From: a candidate division WS1 bacterium
GTDB taxonomy: Bacteria; Armatimonadota; Zipacnadia; Zipacnadales; UBA5352
Reading direction: 5' to 3'
DNA: 54,027 bases
Assembly (NCBI GenBank): GCA_012522765.1
Contig: JAAYJW010000372.1
Span: 1-54,027, forward strand
The position numbers and the translations under genes are program-made. Every line of letters starts with the position of its first letter. Position 1 is the stretch's first letter. This document shows, piece after piece, positions 36,089 through 43,975 of the stretch. The notes under the pieces are model-generated. The model saw nothing but the letters and a program-made list of their open reading frames with translations, did not search any database and was not told the origin of the DNA.

Positions 36089-36772
36089 CTACCACGGGTG
36101 GTCGTAGTGGGCCCCACCGGTCTTTGTGAGGTAGAAGTAGTAGTTGTTGTAGTCGCCGCTGTCCTGACCCAGTGGCGGGACGCCGAGGCTACTGACCTTC
36201 ATCCACTTGGCGTGACCATCGCACCAGACGACGTTGAGGCCATCGTTGTGACGGGCCTGATACTCGTTGCGTCGCCACGCCTGCCCGCCGGCCTCGGGTG
36301 CGCAACTGCTTGGGATGAAGACGTAGGCGGCAGACGCGTCCACCCACATGACGGTCTCCGCCGGCTTCTCAAGCTTCGCGATAGGCTGATGCGCAAGCTG
36401 ACTGGAAATGTAGCCGTACTCAGCTCTACCGCGCTGGCTGTTATCGGCGGGAGCCGGCAGATCCGGAAGGATGGTGCGGTTATCTGTGGGACAGTCAAAA
36501 AGCTGCGTGTTCATGACGTAGGGCTGAAGCAGCCAGGCTGCGTAGATCAACTCACCCGTGCCGGTCGCCTCGGACCAACTGTGCATCATCTCATCGTAGT
36601 CCTGAACGTACATCATTTCTGCAGTGCCGATCTGCTTGAGGTTGGAGAGGCAAGAACTCTGACGCGCCTTTTCCCGCGCGCGGGCGAAGACAGGAAAGAG
36701 AATCGCCGCGAGGATCGCAATGATCGCAATCACAACCAGCAATTCGATGAGCGTAAAGCCGGTTCTGCGCAC
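36089..36772 (-). CDS. Type IV/type II prepilin-like protein with H-X9-DG-type tail
   Basis: A 227-aa pseudopilin. The prepilin peptidase site is [18 protein letters not shown], with cleavage before Phe and Glu at +5. A ~25-residue hydrophobic helix, the [19 protein letters not shown] stretch and a C-terminal [19 protein letters not shown] motif follow. This is the DUF1559/H-X9-DG class that is greatly expanded in Planctomycetota and Armatimonadota. It is exported and membrane-anchored; its role is unknown. The start is GTG at 36772 with AGGAGG 8 bases before it. No secretion machinery is nearby. Confidence 0.88.
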   Translation of the reverse strand: MRRTGFTLIELLVVIAIIAILAAILFPVFARAREKARQSSCLSNLKQIGTAEMMYVQDYDEMMHSWSEATGTGELIYAAWLLQPYVMNTQLFDCPTDNRTILPDLPAPADNSQRGRAEYGYISSQLAHQPIAKLEKPAETVMWVDASAAYVFIPSSCAPEAGGQAWRRNEYQARHNDGLNVVWCDGHAKWMKVSSLGVPPLGQDSGDYNNYYFYLTKTGGAHYDHPW

Positions 36773-36992
36773 TTGAATCGCCTCCTGTGTATTCGTTCAT
36801 TCGGGTGCACGCTTCTTCTTGTACCGCCGGTCACCTGCAGTTGTGCGTGTTAAGGTTGCGTGATCGCTTGCGGGGAGCAGACAGGTCAGAGTTGACGCGG
36901 TATCAACCGCATCGTCTGCAGGAGCCGATGCACTCGACGGCGAAGCCGCCTGCTGCGGCACAATAGCCACACTACCGGACGGAGGCCCACTG

Positions 36993-37931
36993 ATGACCGG
37001 CGAGAACGTGCAGATCGCGACTAATCCACTGTGGTCGGCCACCCCCACGCCCCTCACTGAGGAGTTCAAGATCGATGTCGACTCCACGGCACGCCTTGTC
37101 GAGCATCATCTCAGACTTGGCGTTGATGGCCTGTTCATCATCGGCTCCTGCGGGGAGGGGCCGTGGCTGCCGCGCGAGCAGCAGCGCATCTTCATCCGCG
37201 AGGTGTGCCGGCGCAACGACGGCCGTATGACCATCGGCGCGCAGGTGACGGACAATTCGGCGCCGCGGATCATAGAGAACGCGCAAATGGCGGCCGACGA
37301 GGGGGCGGACGTTGCGATCATGGCGGCGCCCTTCAAGCTGATGGGGCCGCTGGCATCGAGCAAGCTGCTCGACCTTTACCTCGACGCAATCGAGGGCAGC
37401 CCACTGCCGGTGGGGATCTACGACCTTGGCACGCGGGACAAGACGCTGGTGCCGCTGGAGGTCGTCTATGAGGCGCTGCGGCACCCGAAGGTCGTCGCGC
37501 TCAAGGATAGCTCCGCGGAACCTGAGCGGCAGGCGGCGGCGCTGACAGTGCGGGCCGACCGCCCGGAGCTTCGCGTGATGAGCGGCGATGAGTTCGACCT
37601 GCCGAAGTACCTTGGCGCGGGCTATGACGGACTGGTGCTGGGAGGGGCGATCTTCAACGGTGCCCTCGCGCGGCAGATCATGGACGCTATCGCCGCGGGC
37701 GAGATGGAGCGCGCGCAGCAGATGCAGGATCGCATGAACGCGCTGATGTATGATGTCTACGGCGGCGAGACGATTTCCTGCTGGCTCGCGGGCCTCAAGC
37801 ACCTGCTGGTGCGGATGGGCATCTTCAGCACACATGCGAACCTGCTCGGCTATGAGCTTAGCGACGACTGCGCGACGAGGATTGAGAGCGCGCTCGAGCA
37901 GTACGACGACGTGCTCTTCCCGGAGGAGTGA
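36993..37931 (+). CDS. DapA/NAL-family aldolase-like protein
   Basis: A 312-aa member of the dihydrodipicolinate synthase/N-acetylneuraminate lyase family. The Schiff-base Lys171 lies in VVALKDSS and the catalytic Tyr143 in GIYDLGT. The keto-acid loop that is GTTGE in DapA reads GSCGEGP. It probably cleaves or condenses pyruvate with an aldehyde; true DapA is unlikely because the setting is not lysine synthesis. It is the first of three tightly packed genes with the ureohydrolase-like and alcohol dehydrogenase genes. Its stop lies 5 bases before the next ATG. Confidence 0.8.
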   Translation: MTGENVQIATNPLWSATPTPLTEEFKIDVDSTARLVEHHLRLGVDGLFIIGSCGEGPWLPREQQRIFIREVCRRNDGRMTIGAQVTDNSAPRIIENAQMAADEGADVAIMAAPFKLMGPLASSKLLDLYLDAIEGSPLPVGIYDLGTRDKTLVPLEVVYEALRHPKVVALKDSSAEPERQAAALTVRADRPELRVMSGDEFDLPKYLGAGYDGLVLGGAIFNGALARQIMDAIAAGEMERAQQMQDRMNALMYDVYGGETISCWLAGLKHLLVRMGIFSTHANLLGYELSDDCATRIESALEQYDDVLFPEE

Positions 37932-37936
37932 GGGCA

Positions 37937-38884
37937 ATGCCCGAAGCAATGACCATCGCACCCGCACGCGGCTTCATCAATGCTCCCGTGCACAGCGACC
38001 TTGCGACGCTGGAGGCCGACATCGCGATCCTCGGCGTGCCGTGCGGGATGCCCTACACGATCGGGCAGGCGCGCAGCACGATCGCGCCTGCATACATCCG
38101 GGAGAAGTCCATGCGGTTCGGGAGCAGCCTGCTCAATCGCTGGAGCTTTGACCTCGGCGGGGAATTGCTTGATGGCCGAGACGTGCGGGTGGTGGACTGC
38201 GGTGATGTGCGGAGCGATCCGCTGGACTACCCCGGAACGGTTGAGCGCGCTACCGAAGCAGTGCGCATGATCCTGCAGGCCGGAGCGGTGCCGATCGTCT
38301 TCGGCGGCGACGACGCCGTGCCGATCCCGGTGGTGAGGGCATACGAGGAGTCCGGGCCGATCCACGTGGTGCAGATAGATGAGCACCTCGACTTCAAGGA
38401 CGTGGTGCTCGGGCATGGCGAAGGCTTCTCCAGCCCCATGCGCCGGATCTCCGAGATGCCCTGGGTGGAGCGCAGCTACCAGGTGGCGCTGCACGGGCAG
38501 GGGAGCGCGCTGACGAGCGATCGTGAGGATGCGCTGGCGGCGGAGAACGTGCTGATCACCGAGCGCGAGGTGCATGAGCGCGGCGTTGAGTGGCTGCTGG
38601 AGCAGATCCCCGCCGACTGCGACTACTTCGTCACAATTGATCTCGACGGCTTCGACGCCACCGTCTTCCCGTGCGTGAGCCACCCCGAACCCGGCGGGCT
38701 GAACTTCCATGAGGGCGATGACCTGCTGCGGGGACTGGCGCAGAGAGGGCGTGTCGTCGGCGTGGACCTCGTGGAGATGGTGCCCGAGCACGATCTCCAC
38801 GGCCTCGGCGGACATAGCGCCGGGCGACTGATCATCAACTTGATCGGGGCTATGATACGCTCCGGGCAGTTCGACCGTGCCTGA
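37937..38884 (+). CDS. Ureohydrolase (arginase/agmatinase) family protein with altered metal site
   Basis: A 315-aa arginase-superfamily protein. Metal motif 2 is DEHLD (Asp148, His150, Asp152) and motif 3 TIDLDGFD (Asp235, Asp237), both intact. Motif 1, normally GGDHS, reads GGDDA (residues 123-127), so the His ligand of the first manganese is replaced by Asp126. The DP following motif 3 is ATV. The substrate may therefore be an unusual guanidine, amidine or formimino compound, or activity may be reduced. An alternative start is GTG at 37928, overlapping the previous stop; GGAGGA serves both. The iron-type alcohol dehydrogenase gene follows after 24 bases. Confidence 0.78.
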   Translation: MPEAMTIAPARGFINAPVHSDLATLEADIAILGVPCGMPYTIGQARSTIAPAYIREKSMRFGSSLLNRWSFDLGGELLDGRDVRVVDCGDVRSDPLDYPGTVERATEAVRMILQAGAVPIVFGGDDAVPIPVVRAYEESGPIHVVQIDEHLDFKDVVLGHGEGFSSPMRRISEMPWVERSYQVALHGQGSALTSDREDALAAENVLITEREVHERGVEWLLEQIPADCDYFVTIDLDGFDATVFPCVSHPEPGGLNFHEGDDLLRGLAQRGRVVGVDLVEMVPEHDLHGLGGHSAGRLIINLIGAMIRSGQFDRA

Positions 38885-38908
38885 CAGGCGGGGGAATGGA
38901 GGAGTAAC

Positions 38909-40042
38909 ATGGCTGAGATCACGCTGCGCAGCGCGAAAGAGATCATCTTCGGCTCTGGATCCCGGGTGGAAGTCGGCGCTCAGGCGGCGCTGCTGGGCAA
39001 CCACGCGCTGATCGTTTGCGGGCAAGGCTCACTGCAGGCCTCCGGGGCGCTGGATGAACTTCGGGCGCACCTTGAGGAGGCGGGCGTCACCGTCACAGTC
39101 TTCGCTGAAGTCGAGGCGGAGCCATCGCTGGACACGGTGGAGCGTGGGCGGGAGGCCTTCTCCGCGGGCGGTTGCGACATGGTGGTGGCGGCGGGCGGCG
39201 GTAGCGCGCTTGATGTCGGGAAGGCGATTGCCGCCCTCGCGCCGTTGCCTGAGCCGTTGAGCGACTTCTTCGCAGGCGCGATGATTCCCGGGCAGGGAAG
39301 GCCGTGCATCGCCCTGCCGACCACCTCAGGCACCGGGGCGGAGGTGACGCCCAACTCCGTGCTGACCGACACCGCTACCGGCACCAAGGCGAGTATCCGC
39401 GGCCATGCGCTACTGCCGGAGATTGCGCTGGTGGACCCGGAACTGACGCTGTCGCTGCCGCCCGATCAGACGGCCTTCTCCGGTCTCGATGCGCTGACGC
39501 AGGCGATTGAGGCGTATGTCTCGACCGGTGCAAACCCCGTTAGCGCGCCGATGTCGGAGGAGGCTGTGCGGCGCATTGCAGGGAGCCTGCGGCAGGCGGT
39601 GCAGGATGGTCGCAATCTGCAGGCGCGTGAGGACATGGCGCTGGGGAGCCTGCTGGCGGGGCTGGCGCTCGCGAGCGCCCGGCTTGGGCTGGTGCATGGC
39701 CTCGCGCACCCGCTCGGATCGCTCTACCACCTCCCGCACGGGATGGTCTGTGGGGCGCTGTTGCCCTGGGTGATTGAGTTCAACCTGCCTGCTGCTGAGG
39801 GCAAATATGCGCGCCTCGCGCAGATGGCGGGAGTGGGGGAGAGCGCCGAGGACTTGCTGGAGTGGGTGGATGGCCTGGTGGAGGATCTTGGCGCCGGCGT
39901 GGACTTTACGGCGCGTGGACTGAAGCGAGATGACTTCGACCGCATCGTGCCTTACACGGTGGCGTCGGGCTCATCGAAGCACAACCCGCGCCCGGTGGAT
40001 GAGCAGGGCGTGACGGAGCTGCTGGGGCGGCTGATCGAGTGA
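38909..40042 (+). CDS. Iron-type (group III) alcohol dehydrogenase
   Basis: A 377-aa member of the Fe-ADH family. The NAD loop is GGGSALDVGKAIAAL and the metal-side loop PTTSGTGAEVTPNS. Metal ligands are Asp in PDQTAFSGLDALTQ and three His in LVHGLAHPLGSLYHLPHG. It oxidises an alcohol or reduces an aldehyde. GGAGGAG precedes the ATG. As the third gene after an aldolase and a ureohydrolase-like enzyme it may process an aldehyde made by the aldolase. It ends 20 bases from the convergent ceramidase-like gene. Confidence 0.87.
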   Translation: MAEITLRSAKEIIFGSGSRVEVGAQAALLGNHALIVCGQGSLQASGALDELRAHLEEAGVTVTVFAEVEAEPSLDTVERGREAFSAGGCDMVVAAGGGSALDVGKAIAALAPLPEPLSDFFAGAMIPGQGRPCIALPTTSGTGAEVTPNSVLTDTATGTKASIRGHALLPEIALVDPELTLSLPPDQTAFSGLDALTQAIEAYVSTGANPVSAPMSEEAVRRIAGSLRQAVQDGRNLQAREDMALGSLLAGLALASARLGLVHGLAHPLGSLYHLPHGMVCGALLPWVIEFNLPAAEGKYARLAQMAGVGESAEDLLEWVDGLVEDLGAGVDFTARGLKRDDFDRIVPYTVASGSSKHNPRPVDEQGVTELLGRLIE

Positions 40043-40062
40043 GGAGCCACTGTGAACGGTGG

Positions 40063-41367
40063 TCATGATATTAGCGCCCTGACTTCGCGGGCGATGATGT
40101 CGTCTATCTCCGGCACGAAGGGCGCGGGGCGCTCGTGAAAGCAGATCGAGCCCAGCGCCTCATGCCCGCCCTCCGGCAGCATCTGCGCCGTCGGGATATA
40201 CGCGTCGGTGTAGGTGCAGTAGCCGAGGAAGATCGTCTGCTGCTCCGGGAAGAGGTCCTTCACCGCGCGCCCGACTTCGGCCGTCACCTCGCCCGACATA
40301 GCGATGAGCTGAAGCGCGTCATTGAGTCGCCAGTGCGTCAGGTGCATGCGGAAGGCCTCCGGCACCGTGCCGGCGCGCATCTGCTCGAGCAGATCGCTCG
40401 CCCACAGGCGCATGATCGAGCGGTTCGCGGGCCGGTAGCCGTCCGGTATCTCCGTGTCGAAGGGGCTGCTCATGCTCATCAGTTCGTCGCGCGTGGGGAG
40501 CCGCGAGGCGTCGTAGGGTATCGCGAACTCGCGCTCGGCGCTGCTGAGGCTTAGTTCGATCGGCTTCATGTTGTCGGAGCGCACGAAGTCGGCGATGCCA
40601 CGCGCTACTTCGCGCCAGTACTCGCGATACGCCTCCTCGTCACCACGCTCGCTGATGCGGGTCATCACGCTCCCCGCGGCACCCTGCGCGAACGAGGTGA
40701 TGACGTTCTCGCCAAGCTCCTGCTTGAGCCCCTGCGCGATCTGCCCCGGCCAGTCGGCGCTGATGAGCAGCTTGCTCTTTGAGGTCGAGTGGCAGGCGTA
40801 GGAGTAGAGGACGCCGAGCAACTTGTTGTCGCGGTAGAACGCGAAGAGCGGCAACTCGGGATCGTAGTAGCCATCCTCGTTGATCCCGAGGCCCATGATC
40901 CCGGTCTCCGGGTTGCGCCTGCGGCGGTTGACGCCGAAGTGCGCCTCCGTGGTCCCGTGCTTCACGCGCACCGGCTGCAGGTCATCCAGCGCCGCCGCGA
41001 TGCCCTCGCGGATCGTCTGCTCAAGTCTGCAGAGATACTCACGGTCCACGGGCCAGTGCGGGTAGCAGCGCTGGAGGAAGAGCGCCGGCGCTGAGTGGGT
41101 ATGCGAGAGGTTCAGGACAAGTGACGCGCTCGGCAGGCCAAGCTCCGCCTCCGCCCAGAGCTTTGTGCGCCAGGAGAGATCGCGCGACCACTTGAGCAGA
41201 TCGGCGGTGAGGAGGACAAGTCGCGTTCCGGCATCGTCCTCGAGGGCGATGACTCGGAGGTAGAGCGGGTCGTCCACTCCCTGGCTACCCTCAGAGCGGC
41301 TGGGATAGCCAGCAAGAAACGAACCGACCGGTGGCGTGACATCCGCCTCAAAGAAGCCTGCGTTCAT
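40063..41367 (-). CDS. Neutral/alkaline ceramidase-like protein
   Basis: A 434-aa protein with the neutral/alkaline non-lysosomal ceramidase fold: FEADVTPPVGSFLAGYPSR at the N-terminus, VLNLSHTHSAPALF, YACHSTSKSKLLISADWPG and FAQGAAGSVMTRI, giving His and other zinc-site candidates. No signal peptide is seen, so it may be cytoplasmic, unlike most ceramidases. Members outside classical ceramidases hydrolyse other amides or are uncharacterised. The ATG at 41367 follows GGGAGG; the open frame to 41712 is non-coding. Confidence 0.78.
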   Translation of the reverse strand: MNAGFFEADVTPPVGSFLAGYPSRSEGSQGVDDPLYLRVIALEDDAGTRLVLLTADLLKWSRDLSWRTKLWAEAELGLPSASLVLNLSHTHSAPALFLQRCYPHWPVDREYLCRLEQTIREGIAAALDDLQPVRVKHGTTEAHFGVNRRRRNPETGIMGLGINEDGYYDPELPLFAFYRDNKLLGVLYSYACHSTSKSKLLISADWPGQIAQGLKQELGENVITSFAQGAAGSVMTRISERGDEEAYREYWREVARGIADFVRSDNMKPIELSLSSAEREFAIPYDASRLPTRDELMSMSSPFDTEIPDGYRPANRSIMRLWASDLLEQMRAGTVPEAFRMHLTHWRLNDALQLIAMSGEVTAEVGRAVKDLFPEQQTIFLGYCTYTDAYIPTAQMLPEGGHEALGSICFHERPAPFVPEIDDIIAREVRALIS

Positions 41368-41639
41368 CGGGGTACCTCCCACTGCCGCGCTAGCGTCGGG
41401 GCAGCATTCCTCTCCGGTGATGAATGGCCTCCTGCTAACGCATTTGGTCGCGCATGCGTGAACAGGCGTGGTAACGTTTGTGGCTCGGTTGAACATAGAC
41501 TGTTCATGCTGCGTCCGGGTACCATGACAACGGAGAGGTGGCCGCGTGGTGGGGGTAGACAAATAGCCGAGCAGACGGTATCTTTCCCCGGGGCGGCGCT
41601 TTGCCGGCCCATCACAATGGAAGCTCGCCGACACGCGGG
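41368..41639 (+). promoter_or_regulatory. Upstream region of the isoprenoid cluster with an operator-like repeat
   Basis: This 272-base gap between divergent genes holds a perfect inverted repeat, TGAACA-tagac-TGTTCA (41490-41506), placed like a regulator site for the rightward cluster. It differs from a LexA box (arms 7 rather than 4 bases apart). I see no convincing -35/-10 pair and no reading frame that looks like a gene. Confidence 0.45.
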
Positions 41640-42485
41640 GTGAAGCCGGTGGTCGGAAGCTGCAGCGTTGTCTTGAGCAGGAGTCTTCATTCGGACGATC
41701 GCGCTCGCGCACTCGAAGACGAGCTGGCTGAGCGACTGGTCGGGCGCGGCGTTGGCGTGCTCATGCTTCCTCACCTCTATCACCTCCGCCACGGTAGCGA
41801 ACTGTGGCAGGGAGTCGCCTCTCTTCCCGGCGAGATCGCCATCTGCGGGTGGCTCAATCCACGGCCTATCCGGTGTCTCGTGGAGCAGCATGTGGGCCGC
41901 GAAGCCACCTTTTGCTTAGACCTCGGAGCGCTCGCTTCAGTTGATGACGCGCTCGAAACGCTGGCGGGCTTTCTGCCGCAGGGCGGCGGTGAGGGCGAAC
42001 TGCGCGAACTCACCGAGCCGACTGCCGAGCGGTGGTATCCGGTGCTGGATTGCTCGCGCTGCACCTTTTGCGGACACTGCCTGCAGTTCTGCCTCTTTGG
42101 CGTCTACGAGCGGGATGAACAGGGGCGAGTGATTCCGGTGAAGCCCGACAACTGCAAGCCCGGGTGCCCGGCCTGCAGCCGCGTTTGCCCGCAGGGCGCG
42201 ATCATCTTTCCGCTCAGTGACGAACCCGCCATCGCCGGTGCGCCGGGCACGCTCATGCAGCCCGATGCCGCCGCCCGGCGGATGTACTACGTCCGCACAG
42301 GCCTCAACTGCCCCGTTTGTGGTGAAGTGAGCGAGGCGGGCGATCTCTCCTCGCGTGATGCTCCGGTCTGCGAGGAGTGCGGACGGCCTCTGGGCCCCGG
42401 CATCGCTGCCGATTCACCCGTTCATGCAGAAATAGATGCGCTGATCGATTCGCTCGACCGCATGGCCGGCGGTGAAGGCGAGTGA
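41640..42485 (+). CDS. Ferredoxin-type 4Fe-4S protein with C-terminal zinc ribbon
   Basis: About 281 residues. An alpha/beta N-terminal domain (about 1-125) of unknown family precedes a two-cluster ferredoxin domain: Cys138, 141, 144, 151 in CSRCTFCGHC and Cys172, 176, 179, 183 in CKPGCPACSRVCPQGA. Then comes a CPVCGE/CEECGR zinc ribbon (about 225-255). It probably supplies electrons to the radical SAM enzyme whose start overlaps its stop (GTGA). The start is uncertain: TTG 41601, GTG 41640 and GTG 41649 are all possible and none has a strong ribosome site. It is the first gene of the cluster. Confidence 0.68.
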   Translation: MKPVVGSCSVVLSRSLHSDDRARALEDELAERLVGRGVGVLMLPHLYHLRHGSELWQGVASLPGEIAICGWLNPRPIRCLVEQHVGREATFCLDLGALASVDDALETLAGFLPQGGGEGELRELTEPTAERWYPVLDCSRCTFCGHCLQFCLFGVYERDEQGRVIPVKPDNCKPGCPACSRVCPQGAIIFPLSDEPAIAGAPGTLMQPDAAARRMYYVRTGLNCPVCGEVSEAGDLSSRDAPVCEECGRPLGPGIAADSPVHAEIDALIDSLDRMAGGEGE

Positions 42486-43975
42486 CTGCTGTATCGGGAA
42501 AGCCGGTCGTGCTTACCGCCGATCGCACCCTCATGGCCGACCACCGCACGCTCTTCGGCGGTATGATTGCGGCCAGCCAGACGACCACGACCCCACGCCC
42601 GCTGATGGACCACCTTCTCGCGCCGCGCTCGCGGCTCTCTGTGGCTCCCCTGGGACTGAGGCGAGTGGAGGCGGCGCTGCTTTGCGACGGCTTCTCCGAC
42701 GGAGACGTGGCGGTGGTGGAACCTGAGCGGCTGGCTGAGGTCATCGGGCCCGAGACGCGGGTCATCGGCGTGAGCGCCGGTGAGGCATGCGGTCTCGGGA
42801 TGAACTCCACCACGATGACCGCCATCGCCGGAGGCGAGATCTATCCGAGGGCGTTGGTGCTGGAGCTTATGCGCGAAATCGGTCGCCTGCGCGAGCGCGC
42901 TCCGGATGCGCGCGTGGTCCTTGGTGGTCCGGGCGCATGGCAACTGGTGGCCAACGATGCGCTGCGAGTGGAGCTTGGTGTGGACCACGTGGTGCACGGG
43001 CCAGTGGAGGGGAATGTCGCGGGACTGATGCACGCCATGGCCGCCGAAGACGACCTGCCGGTGCTGCTGGAGGGGGGTGCGGTTGATGCCGCGTCCATCC
43101 CGGCGATTCGTGGCGCATCAGCGATGGGGGCGGTGGAGCTTTCGCGCGGCTGCGGGCTGGGCTGCACCTATTGCGTGATGGGGCGGGAGGCAATGCGGCA
43201 TCTGCCGGAGGAGACGATTCTCGCCGACGTGAGGACGAACATCGCGGCGGGGATGCGCGGGATTGCTGCCATCAGCGAGGATCTGCTTCGTTACGGCTGC
43301 ACCGGCTCGAAGCCTCATCCCGAGCGGCTGATTGCTCTGCTGCGGCAGATGCGGGAAATCCCCGGGGCCGGGCTCATTCAGACCGACCACGCGAACATCA
43401 TCTCGGTCGCGGCCTACTCTGACGCTGAGCTTGCACAGGTGAGGGAACTGATGGTTGGCGAGACCGGCTGCCGGCATCCGTGGATGAATCTGGGCGTGGA
43501 GTCGGCCTGCGGGCAGTTGTTGGCACAGAGCGGTTCGGCGAAACTTGGGGGCACTGCTCCGGCGGAGTGGGGTGAGTTCGCGGCTGAGCAGCTTCGACGA
43601 CTGGTGCGAGCGGGGTTCATGCCGATGGCGAGCCTGATAATGTGCCTGCCGGGGGAGACGCCCGAGCATGTGCGGGCGACGCTTGAGTGGGTGAAGGGGC
43701 TATCGCGGGAGCCGCTGACGATCTTCCCGGTGCTCTACGCGCCCATTGACGGCAGCTCGCCACCGACGCGCGCCGATCTGACGCGGGAGCACTGGCGGCT
43801 GATCGGGGCTTGCTACGACATCAATTTCCGTGAGGTGCCGCGGATGTTCCGTGACGGTCAGGCTGCGGTCGGCGTGCCGTGGGCGCGAAGGATGGCGCTG
43901 CAGCTGCTCGGCTACGGACAGGTCGGGCTCTGGAGCGCGCTTTTTGCCTGGCACGGATGGCGCGCCGCACAATGA
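42482..43975 (+). CDS. B12-binding-type radical SAM enzyme
   Basis: A 497-aa radical SAM protein. Residues 1 to about 190 form an alpha/beta, B12-binding-like N-terminal domain without an obvious DxHxxG base-off motif; it includes the family stretch VAPLGLRRVEAALLCDGF. The iron-sulfur motif is Cys224, Cys228, Cys231 in RGCGLGCTYCVMG. SAM-binding elements follow, including GVESACGQLL. Relatives modify natural products or cofactors, often by methylation or C-C bond chemistry. GTG overlaps the ferredoxin stop, and its own stop overlaps the cyclase start by 4 bases, so the three are translationally coupled. The substrate is plausibly the cyclase product or substrate. Confidence 0.78.
   Translation: MTAVSGKPVVLTADRTLMADHRTLFGGMIAASQTTTTPRPLMDHLLAPRSRLSVAPLGLRRVEAALLCDGFSDGDVAVVEPERLAEVIGPETRVIGVSAGEACGLGMNSTTMTAIAGGEIYPRALVLELMREIGRLRERAPDARVVLGGPGAWQLVANDALRVELGVDHVVHGPVEGNVAGLMHAMAAEDDLPVLLEGGAVDAASIPAIRGASAMGAVELSRGCGLGCTYCVMGREAMRHLPEETILADVRTNIAAGMRGIAAISEDLLRYGCTGSKPHPERLIALLRQMREIPGAGLIQTDHANIISVAAYSDAELAQVRELMVGETGCRHPWMNLGVESACGQLLAQSGSAKLGGTAPAEWGEFAAEQLRRLVRAGFMPMASLIMCLPGETPEHVRATLEWVKGLSREPLTIFPVLYAPIDGSSPPTRADLTREHWRLIGACYDINFREVPRMFRDGQAAVGVPWARRMALQLLGYGQVGLWSALFAWHGWRAAQ

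Noticed and set aside
41490-41506. LexA box upstream of the isoprenoid cluster
   Set aside because: The GAAC and GTTC arms are 7 bases apart, not 4 as in the lexA promoter, so I kept it only as an unidentified operator.
40063-41712. Extended 549-aa form of the ceramidase-like protein
   Set aside because: The added N-terminus does not look coding and crosses the upstream intergenic region, and GGGAGG sits just before the ATG at 41367.
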